In this document: positions 1 through 5,540 of the stretch, one piece after another
Layout: each line of letters begins with the position of its first letter
Numbering within the stretch: position 1 is the stretch's first letter
Source: an uncultured Clostridia bacterium
GTDB taxonomy: Bacteria; Bacillota; Clostridia; Oscillospirales; Acutalibacteraceae
NCBI GenBank assembly: GCA_947624755.1
Contig: CANQLQ010000147.1
Location: forward strand, 1-5,551
Reading direction: 5' to 3'
Length of the DNA stretch: 5,551 nt
Translations under genes and position numbers: made by a program
Notes under the pieces: generated by a model
What the model was told of the DNA's origin: nothing
What the model saw: only the letters and a program-made list of their open reading frames with translations
Database searches by the model: none

Positions 1-2
1 AC

Positions 3-1172
3 TTCTCTTCTGTACAGGCAGAACTCTACCGTGTACAGGATGCTGTCACAATGGAAGGTCAGAGACTTACAAGTAATACACTTCATGTAGGCCTTAATAA
101 AGACAACGCAATTGATTTTGCAAGTGACAGCAAAGTTACCGAAGCACAAAGCGAGTACGATAATAATACTCCGACACTTGCAGGAACAGAAGCAAGCGAA
201 GCAATTTCTTACAAACTTCTTGCTCCTATCGCTAAAGCAGCATCTAACGACGTAATGGCAGTTGCAGAACCGGAAGCTCCTGCAGCCGACATAATTGATG
301 AAGTTAGTCCGGTAAGCATCGTAGTTAACGACGAAGACGCTAACCCGGAAGAAGGCTTTGCACGCTTCAAAGTTAACTCGGCAACCAACCCATATGCTAT
401 TCACTTTAAAGTTTCCCTTGATCTTCAGGGCAACGGTAATGTTGAAAATGCAACTGTTAAGAGCGTAACATTCCCGCAAGCAGAAAATGACCCGACTGTA
501 TATCTTGGCTACAAGCTCGGTGCAGACAAAAAATCAGTAGACGTTTATGCGGCAACAATGTCAACAGGTATCCAGAACCCGATCGTAGGCGACGTAGCTG
601 TTGATGATGCAGCCCTTGCTGCTGACACTCACCAGGGACATCAGCACCTGTATTATGCAATCAATGGCTTTGACAGACTTATGAGTTCTTATGAAATTGA
701 CGCTGTCAAAGGCGATGCTTACAGTGCTTCTGACTTTGCTGAATTTGAATGTAAGGCTCATGACTATGATGTAACAATCGGTTCGGTAACATGTACAGAA
801 CCCGGTTCAAAGGCATATACATGTAAATTCTGCGGAACAGGTTATACTGAGGTCAACGAAGATCCTCTTGGACACGACTTTGGTGATTGGAAAGTTGAAA
901 GAGCCGCTACCTGCACAAAGGACGGCCTTGAAGTCAGAGAATGCTCAAGATGTGACGAAAAGGAAACAAAAGTAATTCCTGCAAAAGGTCATGTTGATGA
1001 AAATTCTGACAAGGTTTGTGACGAATGCCACGAAAATCTTGATTTCAGATGCAGCCTTTGCGATAAGAACGATCAGCTCAAAGACGTACCTGTTATCGGC
1101 TTTATCTTCGGTATTTTCCACAGCATTATTCATGCACTTTCTCGTTGGACAGGTGTTGGCAAACTTAAATAA
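3..1172 (+). CDS. Secreted-type protein with C-terminal CxxC repeats (5' partial)
   Basis: The frame is open to the left edge (reading from base 3), so the ATG at 51 is probably internal and only the C-terminal part is seen. Residues are numbered from that ATG. About 1-230 is acidic, Ala/Asp/Asn-rich and of beta-sandwich-like composition; I recognise no domain there. About 234-340 is Cys-rich: C248 with C258xxC261, C288 with C298xxC301, then C323xxC326 and C334xxC337. The first two units have the same 10-residue spacing and lie 40 residues apart, with Gly-His after each unit (H275, H314). Such units (TCT..G, then CxxC, then GH) are common in surface proteins of gut Firmicutes; their role is unsettled, with metal binding or redox structure as options. 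The C-terminus (about 345-373) is a hydrophobic stretch with a basic end (KLK) and no LPXTG, so it may lie on or in the membrane. Extracellular location is inference because the N-terminus is missing. A terminator follows closely. Confidence 0.8.
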   Translation, partial: FSSVQAELYRVQDAVTMEGQRLTSNTLHVGLNKDNAIDFASDSKVTEAQSEYDNNTPTLAGTEASEAISYKLLAPIAKAASNDVMAVAEPEAPAADIIDEVSPVSIVVNDEDANPEEGFARFKVNSATNPYAIHFKVSLDLQGNGNVENATVKSVTFPQAENDPTVYLGYKLGADKKSVDVYAATMSTGIQNPIVGDVAVDDAALAADTHQGHQHLYYAINGFDRLMSSYEIDAVKGDAYSASDFAEFECKAHDYDVTIGSVTCTEPGSKAYTCKFCGTGYTEVNEDPLGHDFGDWKVERAATCTKDGLEVRECSRCDEKETKVIPAKGHVDENSDKVCDECHENLDFRCSLCDKNDQLKDVPVIGFIFGIFHSIIHALSRWTGVGKLK

Positions 1173-1202
1173 TTTGTCATAAACATAACCAACAAATAAT
1201 TT

Positions 1203-1250
1203 TGTCCCGAATCACTGCTTCGGCAGTGGCTCGGGACATTTCTTTATTTA
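1203..1250 (+). terminator. Rho-independent terminator with UUCG tetraloop
   Basis: A 16-bp stem (1203-1218 with 1223-1238) has one A:C mismatch and one adjacent T:G wobble. It is closed by a C(TTCG)G loop at 1219-1222, the very stable tetraloop, and followed by a T-rich run (1239-1250). It lies 30 bp after the stop of the plus-strand gene. In the other direction the hairpin sits just beyond the AraC gene stop, but the T-run there is weaker, so it serves mainly the plus strand and perhaps both. Confidence 0.9.
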
Positions 1251-1262
1251 ATCATAACTTCC

Positions 1263-2078
1263 TTAAAATTTTATCTTTCTGAATTTCAGCGGAGAAGTAC
1301 CGGTATGCTTTTTGAAGAAATAAATAAAATTTGCATCGCTGTTAAATCCGGTTTGGTATGCAATTTGAGAAATAGGGTAATCGGTTTTGTGCAGAAGCTC
1401 CTTTGCCTTTTCGAGCCTTACCGATAACAGATAATCATAAGGCGAAAGGTTGGTAGTATTCTTAAATAGCCTTGAAAAATATGACGCGCTCAAATTTACC
1501 GATTTTGCGATATCTTCAACCGTAATTGTCTTATTGAAATTGCTTTGAATATATTCCTTCGCAGCTGCTGTCAGCCCGAATTTTTCGTTTTGAGAACCGC
1601 TTTGCATATCCGATATTTTGCAAAGCAGAGAATATAATTTACTTGAGATTTCATATTCGCTGTTGCCGGATTTAACATCATCAATAATTTTCAAAATGCA
1701 ATCGCTTATATTGTGACCGCATTTTATTTTTCTCGATGCAAATAAATTGAGCCACTGTCTTGAATTGCCTGCGTCAAAATGCACCCAAAGAGTGTGCGCA
1801 TGGTCATTTGTAAAATATTTATGCGGCTTATAGCAGTCTACGAGCAGAATTTCATTTTCGCCTGCTGTATATACTGCGTTTTGCTCAAGTGTCATGCTGC
1901 CTTGCAAAACATATATTAAAAGAATACTGTCATATCTTTCACGCTCAACAATATAGTCGCTTTTACAGTAGAAATTACCGATAGCGATCGGATAATATAA
2001 AAGTTTTTTTGCATTTTGGCTCGGAGTGTAAAAATACATATGCGAGCCTTTGGCAAGTCCGTTTCCTATAAGCTCCAT
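1263..2078 (-). CDS. AraC-family transcriptional regulator (cupin sensor plus double HTH)
   Basis: A 271-residue DNA-binding regulator. Residues about 15-110 form an AraC-type cupin sensor domain, with the family pattern PHKYF (85-89) and LWVHFDAG (97-104). After a helical linker (about 120-165), the C-terminal AraC/XylS domain (about 168-268) holds two helix-turn-helix units: HTH1 around TVEDIAKSVNLSASYFSRLF (186-205) and HTH2 around 236-268, with the signature A..GF...ANF..FFKK.TG.SP..FR. Family members of this size usually bind a sugar and activate nearby carbohydrate genes. It is divergent from the GH2 gene and is the obvious candidate to control it. The ATG at 2078 has no clear Shine-Dalgarno. 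An inner ATG at 2039 (Met14) has AAAGG seven bases upstream and would still keep the whole cupin. I kept 2078 because relatives tend to have a short N-terminal extension of this kind, but the start is not settled. Confidence 0.93.
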   Translation of the reverse strand: MELIGNGLAKGSHMYFYTPSQNAKKLLYYPIAIGNFYCKSDYIVERERYDSILLIYVLQGSMTLEQNAVYTAGENEILLVDCYKPHKYFTNDHAHTLWVHFDAGNSRQWLNLFASRKIKCGHNISDCILKIIDDVKSGNSEYEISSKLYSLLCKISDMQSGSQNEKFGLTAAAKEYIQSNFNKTITVEDIAKSVNLSASYFSRLFKNTTNLSPYDYLLSVRLEKAKELLHKTDYPISQIAYQTGFNSDANFIYFFKKHTGTSPLKFRKIKF

Positions 2079-2103
2079 AATATCACAATAGGATTTCTAA
2101 ATT

Positions 2104-2122
2104 TTTTGATAGAATATCAAAA
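2104..2122. promoter_or_regulatory. Operator-like perfect dyad in the divergent region
   Basis: The site is TTTTGATA-gaa-TATCAAAA, with perfect 8-bp arms and a 3-bp spacer. It lies between the AraC start codon and the overlapping divergent promoters. Relative to the likely plus-strand start (near 2156) it is centred at about -43, where a class II activator sits; relative to the araC transcript it covers about +12 to +30, where a bound protein could repress. The binding protein is not shown by the sequence. The AraC-family neighbour is the first candidate, though that family often uses direct repeats. Confidence 0.5.
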
Positions 2123-2139
2123 CAAATCCCTTTTAAATC

Positions 2140-2168
2140 ATATTATAATATAAATAAAATAAAGTCAA
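2140..2168 (-). promoter_or_regulatory. Promoter of the AraC-family gene
   Basis: Read on the minus strand, TTGACT (2168-2163) is followed after 17 bp by TAATAT (2145-2140), a good housekeeping-sigma promoter. The start of transcription would fall near 2133, leaving a leader of about 55 nt. The -10 lies inside the palindrome TATTATAATA (2141-2150), which also supplies a TATAAT on the plus strand, so the two divergent promoters probably overlap. Confidence 0.6.
2144..2149 (+). promoter_or_regulatory. Candidate -10 box for the plus-strand transcript (activator-dependent type)
   Basis: This is a perfect TATAAT on the plus strand. At the 17-bp position upstream (2121-2126) the sequence is aacaaa, so there is no usable -35, but the dyad at 2104-2122 abuts that position. 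This is the usual layout of a promoter that needs an activator. It would drive the old DUF5107 frame and the GH2 gene after it. I saw no better promoter between 2330 and 2444. AT-rich DNA gives chance TATAAT hits, hence the modest confidence. Confidence 0.4.
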
Positions 2169-2365
2169 TGAGAAATGAAGCTATGAATAAAATTTCTAAA
2201 GTTACGGTATTGGGAGAGCTTGTAACCATTCCCGTCTATGATGCGTACAAGCCTGATAAAACCCGTTTTTTTGAAAAGCGAGTGTATCAAGGCGGCATGG
2301 GAAAGGTTTATCCAATGCGGTAACAGATAAGAGACATAAAGACCGATAAGAAATATAAGTCTATT
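2168..2365 (+). pseudogene. Remnant of a DUF5107-family gene, N-terminal piece
   Basis: From the ATG at 2168 (or 2183) the frame reads 51 codons to TAA at 2321. The product contains ELVTIPVYDAYKPDK, FFEKRVYQGG and GKVYP, which match, from memory of the family, the start of DUF5107 proteins: a tiPtY..g.pdknP.F...rvyqgssGkvYP pattern. Past the stop the same frame continues as RDIKTDKKYKSI (2330-2365), the next conserved stretch (normally followed by Y/FLENEY). The residues missing between them, VTDK, appear one frame over at 2320-2331, so a small deletion near 2318 and a compensating one near 2331 fit the damage. Intact DUF5107 proteins are large (around 1,000 residues, often with TPR repeats) and are found in carbohydrate loci; their function is poorly defined. 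No good RBS precedes the ATG. It lies directly upstream of the GH2 gene and was probably once in an operon with it. Confidence 0.7.
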
Positions 2366-2426
2366 TGAAAAGGCGCTTAAAATTAATCCAATACACTTTC
2401 CAAATAGCAGCACGTTAAAATTTATT
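2361..2426 (+). pseudogene. Possible 3'-end scrap of the same lost DUF5107/TPR gene
   Basis: In the frame shared with the GH2 gene, 2361-2426 reads LFEKALKINPIHFPNSSTLK followed by FI. The pattern FEKAL.INP.H resembles the last helix of a tetratricopeptide repeat, and TPRs form the C-terminal part of many DUF5107 proteins. It abuts the N-terminal remnant exactly where that homology stops, which suggests an internal deletion of most of the gene. The frame has no stop before the GH2 ATG, but the strong RBS at 2432-2437 argues against a fused GH2 product. The match is short and could be chance. Confidence 0.35.
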
Positions 2427-2431
2427 GTTTT

Positions 2432-2437
2432 AAGGAG
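2432..2437 (+). promoter_or_regulatory. Ribosome binding site of the GH2 gene
   Basis: AAGGAG lies seven bases before the ATG at 2445. It fixes the start of the GH2 gene and rules out the in-frame upstream extension to 2340. Confidence 0.9.
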
Positions 2438-2444
2438 TTATTAT

Positions 2445-4022
2445 ATGAGATACGCACAAACACTGAACCGTTGGAATTTTACGCTTGGCGATTACAAGAC
2501 AAAGGTTGTTATACCTCATACATGGAATGTTGACGATGAAGTTATGAAACACAGAGGTAAAGCAATCTATGAAACTGAAATTTTTGTAAGCTTAGACTTA
2601 GAGGGCAAGAAGTCGCTGTTAACCTTTAATGCAGTTTATCATACAGCCGAGATTTATGTTAACGATAATTTTGTCGGGACTCACAGCCGTTCGGGTTACA
2701 CGCCTTTCAGATTTAATGTAACGGATTTTATTCAGTTTGGTGAAAATAATACCGTTAAGGTTATTGTCGATAACACCCATATTGAAAATATGCTGCCTCA
2801 TAAGAGCGACTTTGACTGGTCGGATGACGGCGGAATTATCCGAAGAGCTAAGCTTGAATTTATTGAGCCGGACGCTGTCGAATATATGCATATTACCGAA
2901 AATATTACAAGCATAAATAACGGCTTTGCGAGCGGTACACTTAAAATTAAAACCAACACCGATAAGCCTTTCAAGGTTAAGGTATATGATTATTCTAACG
3001 GCAAACTTGTTTTGGAACATGACGGAAGTGATATTCCGTTTGAAAATTTGAAGCTGTGGTCGTGCTATACTCCTAATCTCTATGTTGTAACTCTTGAAAC
3101 GGATAATGATATTTATGAAGAAAGAATCGGTATTCGCAAAATTGAGGTCAAGGGCGAAAAGGTATTTATTAACGATGAAGAAATATACCTAAAGGGCTGT
3201 GAATGGATGCCCGGATCACACCCTGATTTTGGTATGGCGGAACCGCTTGACCATTCAATTAAATGTCTGAGACAACTCAAATCCGCGGGCTGTGTTTTCA
3301 CTCGATTCCATTGGCAGCAGGACGATGCGGTACTTGATTGGTGCGATGAAAACGGACTTCTTGTTCAAGAGGAAATTCCATATTGGGGATATCCAAAAGA
3401 AGCAGCCGGGTTGCAGTTTGATATTGCAAAGCAGCAAGCGGATGAAATGGTATTTTTCCATCATAACCACCCGTCAATAATTTGCTGGGGCGTTGGCAAC
3501 GAGCTTGGGGCTCAAAGCGAATCTACCATTAATTACGTTAAAGATATTATTAAATATTTTAAAAGTAAGGATAGCCGCAGGCTTGTAAATTATGTATCGA
3601 ACACTCTTTCAAGAGTTGAGAATACAGACAAGGACGATGCGGCTCTTTATGGCGATATAGCAATGTGGAACGATTATCTCGGACTTTGGGAACCGTCCGA
3701 CGATATAGCGGGTCATATGCTGAGAACTTGCAAAAAGGCGGAGGGTATGCCTCTTTTGGTCAGTGAGTTTGGATTGTGCGAACCGCATTTCAAAGGCGGC
3801 GATAAGGAAAGGGCAAGAATCCTTGAAGAGCGGCTTTCGATGTATAAAGATATTCATAATATATGCGGCTATATGTGGTTCTCGCTCAATGATTACAGAA
3901 CTCATTGCGGTGAAGCCGGAGAGGACAAAATGCGTCGGCGTGTCCACGGCTCGACCGATTTATACGGAAACAAAAAGCCTTCCTATGAACTGTTAAGAAA
4001 GCTGCAATGCGATGATGAATAA
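2445..4022 (+). CDS. Glycoside hydrolase family 2 enzyme (beta-galactosidase-like)
   Basis: A complete 525-residue retaining beta-glycosidase of family GH2. There is no signal peptide, so it should act on imported oligosaccharides in the cytoplasm. Domains: N-terminal jelly-roll sugar-binding domain (about 1-140, with VVIPHTWNVDD at 21-31 and DDGGIIRRAKLEF at 127-139), immunoglobulin-like domain (about 141-230), and catalytic TIM barrel (about 233-520). E353 in WGVGNEL is the acid/base and E441 in LLVSEFG the nucleophile, both intact. The usual R-[ST]-x-H-[YH]-P region appears as TRFHWQQDDAVLDWCDENG (286-304), and EEIPYWGY follows. By eye, the N-x-K motif that binds the carboxylate of glucuronides in beta-glucuronidases aligns with HGS (501-503), so glucuronidase activity is unlikely; beta-galactosidase or another beta-glycosidase is a better guess, with the substrate open. 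It lacks the C-terminal domains of large LacZ-type enzymes. It is divergent from the AraC regulator, which probably controls it. Confidence 0.93.
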   Translation: MRYAQTLNRWNFTLGDYKTKVVIPHTWNVDDEVMKHRGKAIYETEIFVSLDLEGKKSLLTFNAVYHTAEIYVNDNFVGTHSRSGYTPFRFNVTDFIQFGENNTVKVIVDNTHIENMLPHKSDFDWSDDGGIIRRAKLEFIEPDAVEYMHITENITSINNGFASGTLKIKTNTDKPFKVKVYDYSNGKLVLEHDGSDIPFENLKLWSCYTPNLYVVTLETDNDIYEERIGIRKIEVKGEKVFINDEEIYLKGCEWMPGSHPDFGMAEPLDHSIKCLRQLKSAGCVFTRFHWQQDDAVLDWCDENGLLVQEEIPYWGYPKEAAGLQFDIAKQQADEMVFFHHNHPSIICWGVGNELGAQSESTINYVKDIIKYFKSKDSRRLVNYVSNTLSRVENTDKDDAALYGDIAMWNDYLGLWEPSDDIAGHMLRTCKKAEGMPLLVSEFGLCEPHFKGGDKERARILEERLSMYKDIHNICGYMWFSLNDYRTHCGEAGEDKMRRRVHGSTDLYGNKKPSYELLRKLQCDDE

Positions 4023-4080
4023 TAAAGTTTAGAATCATAGTTTTATAAAGTCTACAATACGGACAAATCTTAGAAGATAA

Positions 4081-4162
4081 AAAAAATAAGTCCCTAAAGC
4101 GGAAGCTGAAAAAGCAAGCAATTGGCAAACTTTTCAGCGTCCCTTTAGGGGCTTGTCTTTTT
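4081..4162. terminator. Long bidirectional terminator between convergent genes
   Basis: The outer stem pairs 4088-4099 (AAGTCCCTAAAG) with 4143-4154 (CTTTAGGGGCTT), 12 bp with one wobble. A further stem pairs 4105-4112 (GCTGAAAA) with 4131-4138 (TTTTCAGC), with GGA/TCC able to pair between them. On the plus strand it is followed by a T-run (4158-4162). On the minus strand the eight As at 4079-4086 become a run of eight Ts. It ends the GH2 gene and the convergent hydrolase gene, whose stop codon (4161-4163) overlaps the plus-strand T-run. Confidence 0.9.
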
Positions 4163-5141
4163 ATATCCAGCCTAAAAGCGCAAATGCTTTGAGCATGGCA
4201 TTAAGCATAGTCCACCTGAAAAAGTTGGTTGAATCTTCGGCGAAAAACTTGTGTATCTTATACTTCCTGCCCGTTTCATTTCGGCTTTGCGATAATAATT
4301 TTTTTTCACCTATACAGTATGACGACAACCAACTGATTGCGAAGGGTTCTTCGATAGACTCTTTTGTGCCGTTTATTGTTTTAAGACCTTTATATATGAA
4401 CTCGGACGAGTGCATATCGTCAATAACATTATCCCATAGATTGTGATTAAAGATGAACGGTATCCAACCGAGAAGTGTTACCTTAGGGGCATGGGTATAA
4501 GATGTAAGTCTGATATTATCGGCAACATTGCTTTTTGATGATAACCTTTTCCAGGAAAGAAGAATATTTTTTGGATAAAAAACATAGGAATCCGTTTTTG
4601 CTCCCATTATCCATAAAGGCATATGTTTAAGTGAGTTTGCTTCATCGCTTGTGATTGGACGGTTTGGACACATAATGATAGCTGCGGCGATTTTATTTGG
4701 AAAAGTCGAGGCAAGATTGACTGCGCCGGTTGCGCCGAGACACCAGCCCACAATATACAGACGGTCGGTATCAACGCTGTTATGCTTTTGACAAAAGTCC
4801 TCAACGGCTTTCATAAGCGGAACGGTGAGTCTTGATGAATCCCAGCATATGTTTAATTCTTCGGGTGCGCGGGCGATAAGAATAAAAGCTCCTTCGTTAT
4901 AGAACTTCTTTTGAAGCCTTGAGTCGGACCATTTTGCGATATTATTCGCTTCAAGCTCAAAGCCCTTTTTCAGTCCTTCAAGCGCGCCCGCGAGAACAAT
5001 GACAAGAGGGTACTTTTTGTCGTTTGAAGCGCCGTTTTCAACAGGTGAAAAATAACTGTAATCAATTTCAAAACCGTTGATTTTAGGGCCGCAGTCTCGT
5101 GACCATTGTTTTCTCAATTGCACAACATCAAGCTTTTCCAA
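4161..5141 (-). CDS. Alpha/beta hydrolase with cysteine at the nucleophile position (esterase/dienelactone hydrolase-like)
   Basis: About 326 residues from TTG 5141 (329 if from GTG 5150). Residues are numbered from the TTG. YPLVIVLAG (44-52) is the first core strand and oxyanion turn, with Ala where His of the usual HG motif stands. The nucleophile elbow is GWCLG (132-136), so C134 replaces the common serine; dienelactone hydrolases also use Cys in GxCxG. The acid is likely D184 in MGAKTDSYV, and the base H233 in FNHNLWD (compare GHNxWD in PHB-depolymerase-like esterases). A C-terminal extension of about 50 residues (about 275-326) ends in a Trp/Phe-rich hydrophobic helix that could form a lid or touch the membrane. 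There is no signal peptide, so it is probably cytoplasmic. The substrate is unknown: an ester or lactone hydrolase, perhaps deacylating plant glycans in view of the GH2 neighbour, is a guess. It is a single-gene unit, convergent with the GH2 gene. Confidence 0.82.
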   Translation of the reverse strand: MEKLDVVQLRKQWSRDCGPKINGFEIDYSYFSPVENGASNDKKYPLVIVLAGALEGLKKGFELEANNIAKWSDSRLQKKFYNEGAFILIARAPEELNICWDSSRLTVPLMKAVEDFCQKHNSVDTDRLYIVGWCLGATGAVNLASTFPNKIAAAIIMCPNRPITSDEANSLKHMPLWIMGAKTDSYVFYPKNILLSWKRLSSKSNVADNIRLTSYTHAPKVTLLGWIPFIFNHNLWDNVIDDMHSSEFIYKGLKTINGTKESIEEPFAISWLSSYCIGEKKLLSQSRNETGRKYKIHKFFAEDSTNFFRWTMLNAMLKAFALLGWI

Positions 5142-5149
5142 AAAACACA

Positions 5150-5155
5150 CCGCCT
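5150..5155 (-). promoter_or_regulatory. Ribosome binding site that selects a TTG start
   Basis: On the minus strand, AGGCGG (5155-5150) overlaps the first base of the GTG at 5150 and so cannot serve it. It lies eight bases before the TTG at 5141-5139, the normal distance. This favours TTG as the true start, giving a protein that begins (M)EKLDVVQLRKQW. Confidence 0.7.
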
Positions 5156-5345
5156 ATTATAAATGTTATACTATACAACCTTTAATTTATTATAATTTAT
5201 TTTAATTATTTTTGCTTTTAAATTTTTATGAAATAATGTTAATTTTTTGTAAACAGGAAGGCGGCAACATTTCTTAATACTTTTAAAGTATATTTTAAAC
5301 TAATTTATAAATATTTTATGGTAATCTGTTAATGTTTTTGATATG
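5156..5345. other. AT-rich leader/promoter region of the hydrolase gene, no gene seen
   Basis: Very AT-rich DNA upstream of the minus-strand hydrolase. A weak minus-strand promoter is possible: TTTACA (5251-5246), a 17-bp gap, then CATAAA. Several other -10-like words (TATAGT, TATAAT) also occur, so none can be singled out. Short frames in both strands lack ribosome binding sites. An AGGAAGGCGG word on the plus strand (5255-5264) looks like a Shine-Dalgarno but no ATG, GTG or TTG follows at a usable distance. Confidence 0.45.
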
Positions 5346-5354
5346 CTTATATCT

Positions 5355-5460
5355 AAGGAATCACTGATTAATACAAGCTACCCTACTTGACGGTAAATTA
5401 TTCCGTCATTTTGCCCAAAAATTCTCGTTAATACACAAAGTATTGCTTTAAGTTTTTGGA
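5355..5460. mobile_element. Possible degenerate MITE or IS end
   Basis: AAGGAATCACTGATTAATAC (5355-5374) resembles insertion-sequence tips that begin GGAA.C.CTGATTAA. It is followed by the TGACGG/CCGTCA repeat and by a symmetric nested hairpin: CCAAAAA (5415-5421) with TTTTTGG (5453-5459), and inside it AATAC (5430-5434) with GTATT (5440-5444) around ACAAA, with eight unpaired bases on each side. TTAATACA occurs at 5368 and again at 5428. No transposase gene and no matching far end lie in the window, so this is a structural guess. Confidence 0.3.
5388..5408. repeat. Short inverted repeat TGACGG/CCGTCA
   Basis: Perfect 6-bp arms (5388-5393 and 5403-5408) are separated by nine A/T-rich bases (TAAATTATT). 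It could be an operator or part of the larger repeat structure in 5355-5460. Nothing in the sequence tells which. Confidence 0.5.
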
Positions 5461-5499
5461 ATATAAAAATATGATTTCAAATTAGGAACAAAGTGTTTT

Positions 5500-5540
5500 C
5501 GCGGTGTAAAATTATAATTTTATATAATTTCTATCCCGCG
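5500..5540. repeat. Nested inverted repeat near the right edge
   Basis: CGCGG (5500-5504) can pair with CCGCG (5536-5540), and inside it AAATTAT (5509-5515) with ATAATTT (5524-5530) around an eight-base loop. The GC-rich feet stand out in otherwise AT-only DNA. It could be an operator, or part of the neighbouring repeat region. It has no T-run, so it is not an obvious terminator. Confidence 0.4.

Noticed and set aside
2366..2382. Possible catabolite-control (cre) site, TGAAAAGGCGCTTA
   Set aside because: It resembles TGAAAGCGCTTTCA only if one base is inserted and the right half is degenerate; the stretch is better explained as a gene remnant.
2165..2413. 82-codon minus-strand frame in the AraC-GH2 gap
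   Set aside because: It lies antisense to the DUF5107 remnant, has no ribosome binding site, and its product has no recognisable features.
2361..2444. In-frame N-terminal extension of the GH2 protein
   Set aside because: The frame is open back to 2340, but a strong AAGGAG sits seven bases before the ATG at 2445 and the GH2 jelly-roll domain starts right after that Met.
4153..4446. 97-codon plus-strand frame antisense to the hydrolase
   Set aside because: It begins inside the terminator, lies opposite a well-supported coding frame, and has no family features.
5228..5272. 14-codon minus-strand frame starting at the ATG near 5270, upstream of the hydrolase
   Set aside because: It has no ribosome binding site and no leader-peptide features such as a run of one amino acid before a terminator.
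5274..5435. TTAATAC words at 5274, 5368 and 5428 as a spaced direct repeat or CRISPR-like array
   Set aside because: The shared core is only seven or eight bases, spacing is unequal (94 and 60 bp), and the flanks do not match, so chance in AT-rich DNA is enough.
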